Assembly: GCA_902771785.1 (NCBI GenBank)
Contig: CACXYH010000006.1
Span: forward strand, 1 to 64,000
Length of the DNA: 64,000 nt
Reading direction: 5' to 3'
Source of the DNA: an uncultured Prevotellaceae bacterium
GTDB lineage: Bacteria > Bacteroidota > Bacteroidia > Bacteroidales > Bacteroidaceae
Shown here: positions 53,841 to 61,646 of the stretch, in pieces
How the letters are laid out: each line of letters begins with the position of its first letter
How positions within the stretch are numbered: the stretch's first letter is position 1
Program-made: the position numbers and the translations under genes
The notes under the pieces: model-generated
Told to the model about the DNA's origin: nothing
Database searches by the model: none
The model's input: the letters and a program-made list of their open reading frames with translations, nothing else

Positions 53841-55346
53841 TCAGAACGTAATGCGCAGGCCTAAGGGAATGGAGAAGGTGAAGGGGTGGGCCGTGTTCCA
53901 CGTCTCCCGGCCGTGGCCGCTGCCGAAGTAGTGCTGCAAGGTGGGCTCGGCGAAGAGGCCGATGCGGGGCGTGAGCGCGTAGTGCAGGCCCAGGCTCATG
54001 CCGGCAGACCACAGCAGCGGGGCGTGCGGATGGTCGGTGGTGGGCGCATAGGGCTGGCCGCCCAGCAGGTAGGTACTTTCGAGCCTCGTGTTGAGCGGCA
54101 CGTCGAGCGTAGTGTTGAGGGCAGCGTAGGTGGTCAGTCGCGGCATGAGCTGCCAGTGGTAGGAGAGGCTGATCGGTATGCCCAGGTACTCGGCCTTATA
54201 GTGCTCGTGGAGCGAGGCGTAGGTATTTCCCTGATAGGTGTCGCTGGTGAGGCGGGTGTATTGCAGGCCCGTGCTCAGTTGCCAATGGTCGCTGAGCTGC
54301 TTGCTCAGCGTGAGGGCGAGCTTCAGCGGCAGATGGTGGGTGGTGATGTTGTCGCCCTCGTCTACGTTGGCGTCGCTGTTGGCATAGGGTAGGCTGGGCG
54401 TGCTGGGAGCTGGCGTGCTGGTGCAGGCCAGCGCGAGCGTCCAGGAGCGCTCCGGCGTCCTGACGGCATTCGATGGGAGCGCCGGCGTCGTCGCCGGTCG
54501 GTCGGGGACTTCGTGGGGCTTGGCGGGAGCCGGCGTGGCGTTCAGCGTGTCTTGCTCCTGAGGCTTCTGCTCCTGGGCGATGAGCTTCTGCGGCTCGTCC
54601 TGCTGCGGTTCTTCCTGTGGCGGTTCGCTCTCTTGTAGCGTTTCCTGTTTCGGTTTGCTTTGTCGCATGCTTGGCTGCGGCTCGTCCTGCTGCTGGCGGG
54701 GCGTAGGCGCTTCCGGCGCTGGCGTTGGCTTCTTCAGGTCAGCAACGGCTTCGTGTGGCTCTGCCGTCATGGGCGAGTCCTGCCGGGAGAGACGGTAGAT
54801 GCCCAGAGGAAGAACGACGGCAAGGAGGAGCAGTACCAAGGGACCGAGCCACTTGCGCAGCAGCAGCTTGGCGCGCGTGAGCTGCGAGGAGGAGCTATGC
54901 GGCTCGATGCCCAGCAGGTCGGCTATCTGCGGATGGGTGAGCCCCTCGAAGACGGAGAGGCGGAACACCTTCTGATAGCCCTCGGGCAGGGCGTCGACCA
55001 TCGACAGGATTTCGTCGTAGAGCAAGGGCTGCGGGCTGATGGCGATGCTTTCGGCCACGTCGTCGAGTGGGGCTGTGTCGTAGTGCTGCAGGTTGCGCAG
55101 ATAGAGCAGGGCCGTGTTGCGCATGATTTGCTGCATCCACGCCATCGCCTTGGCGGGGTCGTTCAGCTGGGCAATGTGGGTGATGATGACGACGAAGGCA
55201 TCATGGAGCAGGTCGTCGGCTACGTTCTCGTTCGGCACGTAGCGCAGGCATAGCGTGCGCAGCTGGTCTCGGCTGGCTGTGTAAAGCAGTCCGAAAGCCT
55301 CGCGGTCGCCCTGTTGGCAGCGTTCTATGATGTTACGCAGTTCCAT
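53841..55346 (-). CDS. ECF sigma factor fused to a transmembrane helix, periplasmic linker and outer-membrane beta-barrel
   Basis: 501 residues in one uninterrupted frame. Residues 1-90 are sigma region 2 (CQQGDREAFGLLY, ENVADDLLHDAFVVIITH, MAWMQQIMRNTALLYLRN) and 105-165 are region 4 (LPEGYQKVFRLSVFEGLTHP, IADLLGIEPHSSSSQLTRAK). Residues 167-184 are one hydrophobic helix (LGPLVLLLLAVVLPLGIY). Residues 186-298 are a low-complexity Pro/Gln/Glu/Lys linker. Residues 299-501 show alternating beta strands with the PorT-like EYLGIPISLSY motif and end LGLRITF, the aromatic terminus expected for barrel assembly. The layout implies sigma in the cytoplasm and a barrel in the outer membrane. It is the last gene of a three-gene operon, 19 bases after the secreted 576-residue protein. 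Confidence 0.85.
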   Translation of the reverse strand: MELRNIIERCQQGDREAFGLLYTASRDQLRTLCLRYVPNENVADDLLHDAFVVIITHIAQLNDPAKAMAWMQQIMRNTALLYLRNLQHYDTAPLDDVAESIAISPQPLLYDEILSMVDALPEGYQKVFRLSVFEGLTHPQIADLLGIEPHSSSSQLTRAKLLLRKWLGPLVLLLLAVVLPLGIYRLSRQDSPMTAEPHEAVADLKKPTPAPEAPTPRQQQDEPQPSMRQSKPKQETLQESEPPQEEPQQDEPQKLIAQEQKPQEQDTLNATPAPAKPHEVPDRPATTPALPSNAVRTPERSWTLALACTSTPAPSTPSLPYANSDANVDEGDNITTHHLPLKLALTLSKQLSDHWQLSTGLQYTRLTSDTYQGNTYASLHEHYKAEYLGIPISLSYHWQLMPRLTTYAALNTTLDVPLNTRLESTYLLGGQPYAPTTDHPHAPLLWSAGMSLGLHYALTPRIGLFAEPTLQHYFGSGHGRETWNTAHPFTFSIPLGLRITF

Positions 55347-55365
55347 GATGCTTCGTTCCTTATTC

Positions 55366-57096
55366 TTACTTGACGACCACCTTCCGGCCGCCTACGAGGT
55401 AGATGCCGGGTCGCAGCCCCTGCTGCCTCAGCTGCTGTCCGCTGAGCGAGTAGACGGCTGTGCCCCCTGCCTGCCTGTGGTGCTGCAGCTCGCTGATGGC
55501 TGCCGGCCCTGGGGGCAGGTCATGGTCGGCTCCCCAGGCTTCGTCGTTGAAGAAGAGGTAGTCGTAGTTGCTTGGCGAGGCCGACGCGTTGTCCTCCATA
55601 TAAGCCTGGAACGGGGCAACCCTCATGCCGCTTCGCAGCACGAAGTGGCGGTCGGCGGGGTCGTATTGATAGGCCGCATGCTGCACCTGCCTGGCAACCG
55701 TCGTGCCTACGAAGCTGATCTGCTCGCCTCGGATGATGGCGTCGCGGGTGGGTGGCACCATCGTGTGCTCGCCGATGAAGAGCAGTCGCGAGCCTACGTA
55801 GACGCCCAATATATAGGGCGTATAGGCTTGCATCTCGCTGAAGTTGCCGATGCGCGAGAGGATGAGCGAGTCGCCGCCGTGGCCGTCATAGCGCAGCACC
55901 TTCAGCATCTCGGCCGTCAGCTGCCCCGTCTCGTCGTTGATGTCGTAGAGGCTGGCGTGGCTCACGTCGAAGGGTAGCAGTATGGTTTCTGAATATCCCT
56001 GGCTGCCGAACGTTCCGCTGCCGTCGTCGTACTGCGGCTTCGTGAGGTAGGAGATGAAGTCGGCCTGGAAGCCCAGCGGACACAGGTAGTCGCAGTCGGC
56101 CGTGATGCGTATGGTGCTGGCCTTGCCGCCGCTGACGATGTTCTGCTGCTTGCTGAGGCCCTCGGGCAGGTTCTGTATGGTGTTCAGATAGTACAGGCAG
56201 TTGGGGTTGGCCTCGGCAGCGTCAATGGCGTAGGCGGTGCCGGTGAATGGCATGCCGCGCAGGTCTACCGCCACAGCTTCGGCAGGGATGCACAGCGTTT
56301 GCGGGTCGGCCGATGGCTCGAGCGGATGCACCTGCCGGTTGGCCGTCCAGTAGCTGAGGACAGCGCTGCGCACCACAAACGAGAGCGAGCAGAAGGAGCG
56401 CAGTCCGGCAGGCGTGCCGCAGCCCACGTGGAGCGTGTATGCAGCCCCGTCGCTCAGCTGTAGCGTCAGGTCGAAGCTCCGGCTCATGTTGTAGTCGGTG
56501 AGTTGCTGGGCAAGCAGCTGTGTGTAGATGCGTTGGTGGGTGGCCTCCTCCTCGAGCCAGAGCATGATGCCATCGTCGGCTGTCGTGTTGTCGGCAGCTC
56601 CGTAGAACGGTTTTCCGCCGATGCTCACGGTCACCTTTCCGCGGAGCTGGTTGCCGTAGAGCGTGTTTTGCTGCCCTTCGGTGGCGAGCATCTCGAGCGA
56701 GAGCGTTGCCTTCATGGTGAGTTCGGCGAGTGGGCTGATGTTGACGCGGCGAGCTGCTATCACGTTTTGGCCCTCCTTGTCGGCCGCCAGCATCACCAAG
56801 AGCTGCCCTTCAGGGAAGGCGCACCGCAGTTCCAAATGTTGGTAGCCGCGGGCTTCGATGTTGATGTCAGCCTCGCCGCAGATGCTGACTTCGTTTGTCG
56901 TCAGGTTCTTGGCCAGCACATACCAGCGTCCCTCGAAGCTTTTGTCCGACTTGTTTTTCACGTAGCATCGCACTTCCTGTTTCATCATGGCTACGAGGTT
57001 GCCGTATACCGTGATAGAGTCGGCCGTGATACCGTCTGCATGAGCAGCGAGTGCTGCGAGCAGGCATAGGGTTGAGATGATGTATTTCTTCATCAT
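55366..57096 (-). CDS. Secreted protein of unknown function with a C-terminal sorting tail
   Basis: 576 residues with a signal peptide (MKKYIISTLCLLAALAAHA). The body looks like several beta domains: an N-terminal immunoglobulin-like part (about 20-120, SITVYGNLVAMMKQEVRCYV) and a central region (about 130-250) with KVTVSIGGKPFYG. From about 260 it resembles the secreted Bacteroidota proteins that hold placeholder-type text such as LPFDVSHASLYDIND and TPYILGVYVGS. It ends TAVYSLSGQQLRQQGLRPGI and YLVGGRKVVVK, a sorting-type tail. I do not recognise a catalytic site. It is flanked by the caspase-like protease (14 bases) and the sigma-barrel fusion (19 bases), so it may be a ligand or substrate in the same pathway. 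Confidence 0.8.
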   Translation of the reverse strand: MMKKYIISTLCLLAALAAHADGITADSITVYGNLVAMMKQEVRCYVKNKSDKSFEGRWYVLAKNLTTNEVSICGEADINIEARGYQHLELRCAFPEGQLLVMLAADKEGQNVIAARRVNISPLAELTMKATLSLEMLATEGQQNTLYGNQLRGKVTVSIGGKPFYGAADNTTADDGIMLWLEEEATHQRIYTQLLAQQLTDYNMSRSFDLTLQLSDGAAYTLHVGCGTPAGLRSFCSLSFVVRSAVLSYWTANRQVHPLEPSADPQTLCIPAEAVAVDLRGMPFTGTAYAIDAAEANPNCLYYLNTIQNLPEGLSKQQNIVSGGKASTIRITADCDYLCPLGFQADFISYLTKPQYDDGSGTFGSQGYSETILLPFDVSHASLYDINDETGQLTAEMLKVLRYDGHGGDSLILSRIGNFSEMQAYTPYILGVYVGSRLLFIGEHTMVPPTRDAIIRGEQISFVGTTVARQVQHAAYQYDPADRHFVLRSGMRVAPFQAYMEDNASASPSNYDYLFFNDEAWGADHDLPPGPAAISELQHHRQAGGTAVYSLSGQQLRQQGLRPGIYLVGGRKVVVK

Positions 57097-57110
57097 GCAG
57101 CTATGTTTGG

Positions 57111-58088
57111 TTAGGGGTTCAACACTATTTTTCCGTTTCTCAGACAGATGCCTTTGCGGCTGTGGGTGTCAGCTGGGCGTCCCAGCAGGTCGTAGGTGTG
57201 GCGCGGCGGGTTGTCCTCCGACTGCAGGCGACCGATGCCCGCCTCCTGCCCGAGCAGCCCGCCGAAGGTCCATTGGTCGGCCAGCTGCTGTGGCGCGGCC
57301 CATAGGCAGGGCGTTTCCGGTCGTCGGTCGTGGCGCTGGGCGTAGTAGTAAGCCTCCAACATGCTCACGTGGCCGTCGCCGTTCGTGTCGGCGTCTACGG
57401 CGTTTCCCTGCTCATCGTGCCTGGCTATGGCGCAGGCCCAGTGGTAGATGAACTCATCGTAAGGGCGGTCGGGGCACGACCACGACAGCTCGTCGGCGCT
57501 GCAGGCGGTGGTGATGATGCGCCGTTCGGCCTGCAGTCCGGCCATGAAAGCCTCCGAGTGGCACGAGCCGATGAGTACGTTCACAGAGCCTGCGCGCAGC
57601 GGTCGCAGCAGGTCGCCCAGCTGCCGGCTGCTCATGCGGTCGTTGCCCCAGAGCAGCAGCGTGCCGTCGCCTTCGGTCGAGCGCAGGCCGTGGTTGGCTA
57701 TAAATATAAATAGGTGGTCGCTCGGCGTCAGTTGCAGGCTCAGCTCGCTGAGCACGTTGCGCAGGTTGTCGCTGGTGGCCGCCAGTCGCAGGTCGGCCTT
57801 TCCGTCGCTGTCGAGGTCGGTGGGTGTCGAGGCGAAGCCCGCGGCCTGGTCGAGCAAGAGGTCGTTGGCAGGGTTGTCGCCATCGGCCATGAGCAGCGTG
57901 ATGCGCTCCTTGGGCACTTGGTAGGTCTGTCGCAGGGCCCTGTAGATGAGTGCGCAGTCGTTCCAGTAGCGCTCGTGGTTGTAGAGCTTGCTGCGCCCTC
58001 CGCTCACGATGAGGGCGTAGACGTTGCCCTGGGCCGCCGCAGCCAATGGCACACAATGCAGTATGATGATGAGTAACAGTAGTTTCAT
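57111..58088 (-). CDS. Secreted caspase-like (clan CD, C13-type) cysteine protease
   Basis: 325 residues from the ATG at 58088, chosen because it starts the signal peptide (MKLLLLIIILHCVPLAAAA); the frame opens at 58115. The catalytic dyad of clan CD is visible: His133 in FIFIANHGLRS and Cys176 in VLIGSCHSEAF, each after a hydrophobic strand. VYALIVSGGRSKLYNHERYW is the usual first strand region of this fold. Two calcium-type loops (DLDSDGKADL at 91 and DADTNGDGHVSMLE at 232) are present. The C-terminus (TYDLLGR... GICLRNGKIVLNP) resembles a sorting tail. It heads the operon that ends with the sigma-barrel fusion and may process a surface signal protein. Confidence 0.82.
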   Translation of the reverse strand: MKLLLLIIILHCVPLAAAAQGNVYALIVSGGRSKLYNHERYWNDCALIYRALRQTYQVPKERITLLMADGDNPANDLLLDQAAGFASTPTDLDSDGKADLRLAATSDNLRNVLSELSLQLTPSDHLFIFIANHGLRSTEGDGTLLLWGNDRMSSRQLGDLLRPLRAGSVNVLIGSCHSEAFMAGLQAERRIITTACSADELSWSCPDRPYDEFIYHWACAIARHDEQGNAVDADTNGDGHVSMLEAYYYAQRHDRRPETPCLWAAPQQLADQWTFGGLLGQEAGIGRLQSEDNPPRHTYDLLGRPADTHSRKGICLRNGKIVLNP

Positions 58089-58239
58089 TGCGTCTATTTT
58101 TATGTAAAGATACAAAATGGCTGCAAAGACTGCATCACCCTGAGCGGCTTTTAATGATAATTAACGCTAGGGCCGCAGCCTCTGTTAAATCTTGTTGTGG
58201 CACGCAGTCCTTGGCCCGGTGGCCGCATCTGTAGAGTGT

Positions 58240-59199
58240 ATGCACTCTCACAAAGAGCAAACCGACGAGGGGCGCTTGCTGGAACTGGATTTCCTGAAGG
58301 GCGTCTTGATACTGCTGGTGATAGCCTTCCATCTGGTGTTCATCGAGCAGAAGTACCCTTACGCCAAGCTGGTGGTCTACACCTTCCACATGCCTGCGTT
58401 CCTCGTGGTTTCCGGCTTCCTGATGAACTTCGGGCGCCCCGTCCGGCAGTTTCTGCGCGTGCAGCTGCGCTTCTTCGTGCCCTATCTGGTGCTGGAGAGC
58501 GGCTACGTGCTGATGGCATCGGTGCTGCCCATCAGGGAGCACATCGACGTGCTGACGCCTTGGGGCTTTCTGGAACGCCTGTTCGTGCACCCGCTGGGGC
58601 CTTACTGGTATCTGCAGACGCTGATGGTTTGCGGTTGCGCCGCCTACGTTGTGCTTCGATTCGTGCCCCTGAAGCTGGTGAGCCGCGTGCTGCTGCTGGC
58701 CATCACGTTCAGTTTGCTGTCCCGCTGGCTGGGTGTGGTGTCGTTTTTCAGCTGCTGCTATTTCCTTGCCGGCGTGGTGCTTCGGCAGAGTGGGGTGGCG
58801 TTCAGGGCGTTTTTCCAGCCGTCGTTGCTGGCTTTCGTAGCTTTCTGCATGCTGGTGGTCCGTGCTGAAAACCTGCTTCCGTCATCGGCGGGGGGCGTTC
58901 TTGTCATCTGGCTGGCCGTCAGCATCATTCTCTGTCTGCATCGGTGGGCAGGTCGCCGGGTGGCCGCCCTGCTGTGTTTTCTGGGGCGTCGCACGCTGCC
59001 GCTCTTCCTTTATTCGCCCATTTTCACGTTGCTCTGCAAGCCGCTTGCCCGCTGGCTGCAGGCCGAGCCTACGGGTTTGCTATTCCTGCTGATAGCCCTC
59101 GGCGTTTGCGTCGGCGGAAGTCTTGCGGTTTCTTTCGTCGTAAGGCGCTGCCTGCTCTTGCTGTTTTGTAAAGATTTTATGCTGAAATTCAGGACCTGA
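58240..59199 (+). CDS. Acyltransferase family 3 integral membrane protein
   Basis: 319 residues from ATG 58240 (MHSHKEQTDEG); the frame opens at 58192, but the extra residues are not part of the domain. About ten membrane helices are predicted by eye. LELDFLKGVLILLVIAFHLVF (in parts: FLKGVLILLVIAFHLV) carries the conserved His of the acyltransferase-3 family, and HMPAFLVVSGFLMN and GPYWYLQTLMV fit the next motifs. Such proteins transfer acetyl or other acyl groups to surface polysaccharides or lipids. No glycan biosynthesis genes lie nearby, so its acceptor is unknown. It is divergent from the caspase-like protease. Confidence 0.87.
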   Translation: MHSHKEQTDEGRLLELDFLKGVLILLVIAFHLVFIEQKYPYAKLVVYTFHMPAFLVVSGFLMNFGRPVRQFLRVQLRFFVPYLVLESGYVLMASVLPIREHIDVLTPWGFLERLFVHPLGPYWYLQTLMVCGCAAYVVLRFVPLKLVSRVLLLAITFSLLSRWLGVVSFFSCCYFLAGVVLRQSGVAFRAFFQPSLLAFVAFCMLVVRAENLLPSSAGGVLVIWLAVSIILCLHRWAGRRVAALLCFLGRRTLPLFLYSPIFTLLCKPLARWLQAEPTGLLFLLIALGVCVGGSLAVSFVVRRCLLLLFCKDFMLKFRT

Positions 59200-59394
59200 A
59201 AAAGGGGGCTAAAAAACTGGAAATGGCGGTTTTTGGGGTCTGAAATGCCGTCTGTGGGGCTGCTTTGTCGCGATTTTTCTTGCACAAACGGCGGTTTCTG
59301 TGCCATTTCGCGTGCTGGAAGCAACTTTTTCGTCGGTTTTCGCTGTTCGGAAAGCAACCGTTTCGAGGGGGCTCTTTGCCGCTTCATGGGTGCT

Positions 59395-59613
59395 GAAGTG
59401 CCGCTTTGGGGGTGCTGAAGTGCCGCTTTGGGGGTGCTGAAGTGCCGCTTCGAGGGTGCCGAAGTGCCGTTTCGAGGGTGTCGAAGTGCCGTTTCGAGGG
59501 CGTCGAGGCGGTACATAGGCGGAACCAACGGGTGGGATTGGTCCCTTGAATCGGGTCGATTGGTCCCTTGAATCGCATCGATTGGTTCCTTGAATCCGTC
59601 CGATAGGTTACGC
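59395..59613. repeat. Two adjacent 22-bp tandem repeat blocks (locus 3)
   Basis: Block A units start at 59395, 59417, 59439, 59461, 59483 and, degenerate, 59505 (core gaagtgccgctttgggggtg). Block B units start at 59536, 59558, 59580 and, partial, 59602 (core gattggtcccttgaatcg). All steps are 22 bases. The order A then B is the same as at 5444-5628. The rest of the 627-base spacer 59200-59826 shows only G/T-rich, degenerate versions of the same motif at its left and a promoter at its right; I see no gene. Confidence 0.88.
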
Positions 59614-59774
59614 CTCCGCAGCACCCCTCATAACTCCGTCGTACGCATCCGAATACGTCGTCGCTGACTTTCGCTCCATTCTCAGCGCCTTGTTTGTCGG
59701 GATTTTTCAGGCGGCAGCGTTATTATTGTCTTGCATAGAAAGAGCCGCCCTATGCAAGATTTCTTTAAAATGTT

Positions 59775-59805
59775 TTTGCTCATTCGTGGAAAAAATGTAA
59801 CTTTG
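59775..59805 (+). promoter_or_regulatory. Promoter of the small protein and M6 protease
   Basis: TTTG at 59775-59778 and TAACTTTG at 59798-59805 with 19 bases between, a strong match. It sets the small-protein start at 59827, with a leader of roughly 15 bases, and excludes the longer frame from 59731. Confidence 0.82.
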
Positions 59806-59826
59806 CAGGGCAAAAAGAAGAGTAGT

Positions 59827-59979
59827 ATGGCTTACACAAAGGAAACATTGGTCGTTAGTAATCCTTCGGAACGACTGATGAAGGCATTGGAGGAACTCAG
59901 AAAAAACAAGCTTGAGCAGCTGGAGAGGCTGCGCAACATGAAGCCCGAGGAGTTTTCACGTCGTGTTATTTTGGCGTAA
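59827..59979 (+). CDS. 50-residue helical protein translationally coupled to an M6 protease
   Basis: The start at 59827 is fixed by the promoter just upstream. The product (MAYTKETLVVSNPSERLMKA onward) has an N-terminal strand and then a long charged helix with heptad-like spacing (LEELRKNKLEQLERLRNM). It has no signal peptide or membrane segment. Its stop overlaps the M6 start by one base (TAATG), so the two are probably translated together. I do not recognise the family. A regulator or cytoplasmic helper of the protease is possible but not shown. Confidence 0.65.
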   Translation: MAYTKETLVVSNPSERLMKALEELRKNKLEQLERLRNMKPEEFSRRVILA

Positions 59980-61523
59980 TGGAGAGTTCTTATTCTATTG
60001 TCCAGAAGGGTAGCAGCCCCGCCAGGCTAAAGGCAGCTCTTGTGCTGCTCTGCTGCCTGCTCACCTTACTTTCTTTCTTCCCCCTAACGTCGGCAGCACA
60101 GGACGTCAGGCTGCGCAGCTGCCGCATGAGAACCGCGAAGCAGGCGCACCATGGCGACACGAACCTCGCCAAACGACGCGCACAGACGGGCGCGAAGTAC
60201 ATAGGCGACCGACGACAGCTGGTGGTGATGGCCTCCTTCAGCGACCAGGGATTCGCAACCGACGACTACCTGCTGCTCTGGGACGACATCTTCAACGCCG
60301 AGGACTACAGCAAGGAACCCTTCGTGGGCTCCGTCTGCGACTACTTCTACGCGCAGAGCTACGGACAGCTGCGACTACACTTCGACCTGGTGCCGCTGAC
60401 GGTGGGCCCCAGGGTGCGCTATCGCAGCACCGCCAAGGACGACGAGAACTCACAGTACCTGATTTATGACATCGCCGACATGCTGGCCACCATGGACATC
60501 GACTGGCCGGCCTACGACTGGGATGCCGACGGATACATAGACCAGCTGCTCGTAATCTATGCAGGCAGGGGAATGAACGACGGAGGCGACAGCACCACCA
60601 TCTGGCCACACCAGTGGTGGCTCAGCGAGCACATTGACCCAGAGACGGACCTGCCCGCCCAGCCCCGACAGATAACCACCGACGACGGCACAACCTACAC
60701 CATCGACGCCTACTGCGCGGTGCAGGAGCTGGACAGCAAGGACAGCTACGGCACCTTCGGCACGCTCTGCCACGAGTACTCGCACTGCTTCGGACTGCCC
60801 GACTTCTACTACGGCAGCACCAGCTTCGTAGGAGCGTGGGACCTCATGGACTATGGCAACAACAACGGCGGCGGCTTCCGACCCTGCGGCTACTCGGCTC
60901 ACGAACGATGGTTCGTGGGATGGCTCAAGCTCACGGAGCTCAAGGAACCGACGACGGTGAGCGGCATGGCGGCGCTCGGCGACGAGCCGCAGGCATACCT
61001 CATACGCAGCGGCGGCAACGACGACGAATACTACATCGTGGAGAACCGCCAGCAGACGGGATGGGACGAGGGCTTGCCCGGCAGCGGCATCCTGGTATTC
61101 CACGTGGACTACAACTACGACGTGTGGACGGGCTGCGGCGAGTGGCCCAACACGGTGTCGTACCAGCGATACGACATCTTTGCCGCCAACAACAAGCGCA
61201 CCAGAACCGGCCGCAAGGGATGGGGCTATCCCTTTGAGACGAACGACAGCCTGACCGACACCTCGACGCCCGCAGCCACGCTGAACAGCGACAACAGCGA
61301 CGGCACGCGCCTGATGCACAAACCGCTGACGGCCATGAAGGTAGACGGCGGACTGGCCTCCTTCGACTTCATGGGGGGTAGGGTGGCGACGGTCATCGGC
61401 AGCGCGAGCAGGGACTCGGACGCTCCCGACGTGATTTACGACCTGTCGGGCCGACGCATCCGACGCACCGGCATCGCCCGCGGACTCTACATCGTCAACG
61501 GCCGCAAGAAGGCTTTCTACTGA
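59979..61523 (+). CDS. Secreted M6 family metalloprotease with a C-terminal sorting tail
   Basis: 514 residues. A signal segment (about 17-40, KAALVLLCCLLTLLSFFPLTSA) is followed by a propeptide-like region, then the M6 domain (about 75-400). RRQLVVMASFSD, YFYAQSYGQLRLHFD and YDWDADGYIDQLLVIYAG are typical, and the zinc motif HEYSHCFGLPD is at 265-275. The tail DVIYDLSGRRIRRTGIARGL / YIVNGRKKAFY is a sorting-type end like that of the 576-residue protein at 55366. It should cut host or dietary proteins outside the cell. A partial homolog begins at 63387, on the other side of fumarase. Confidence 0.9.
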   Translation: MESSYSIVQKGSSPARLKAALVLLCCLLTLLSFFPLTSAAQDVRLRSCRMRTAKQAHHGDTNLAKRRAQTGAKYIGDRRQLVVMASFSDQGFATDDYLLLWDDIFNAEDYSKEPFVGSVCDYFYAQSYGQLRLHFDLVPLTVGPRVRYRSTAKDDENSQYLIYDIADMLATMDIDWPAYDWDADGYIDQLLVIYAGRGMNDGGDSTTIWPHQWWLSEHIDPETDLPAQPRQITTDDGTTYTIDAYCAVQELDSKDSYGTFGTLCHEYSHCFGLPDFYYGSTSFVGAWDLMDYGNNNGGGFRPCGYSAHERWFVGWLKLTELKEPTTVSGMAALGDEPQAYLIRSGGNDDEYYIVENRQQTGWDEGLPGSGILVFHVDYNYDVWTGCGEWPNTVSYQRYDIFAANNKRTRTGRKGWGYPFETNDSLTDTSTPAATLNSDNSDGTRLMHKPLTAMKVDGGLASFDFMGGRVATVIGSASRDSDAPDVIYDLSGRRIRRTGIARGLYIVNGRKKAFY

Positions 61524-61574
61524 GCGGCGCGGAGCTTTTTGAGTGTGCCTGCGCTCAAAAAAAGTGCCGATACT

Positions 61575-61605
61575 TTTGGCGTTTACTGCTTTTTTTGTAA
61601 TTTTG
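61575..61605 (+). promoter_or_regulatory. Promoter of the fumarase gene
   Basis: TTTG at 61575-61578 and TAATTTTG at 61598-61605 with a 19-base spacer. It lies after the upstream ATG at 61539 and so supports the start at 61647. Confidence 0.78.
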
Positions 61606-61646
61606 TAGCCGAAAACTATAACAAAAATACTAATAGAGAAACGAAT

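Noticed and set aside
58135..58590. A 151-codon minus-strand frame upstream of the caspase-like protease
   Set aside because: It lies opposite the acyltransferase gene and has shadow-type composition (His/Gln-rich, no domain).
59731..59826. N-terminal extension of the 50-residue protein
   Set aside because: A strong promoter lies at 59775-59805, inside the extension.
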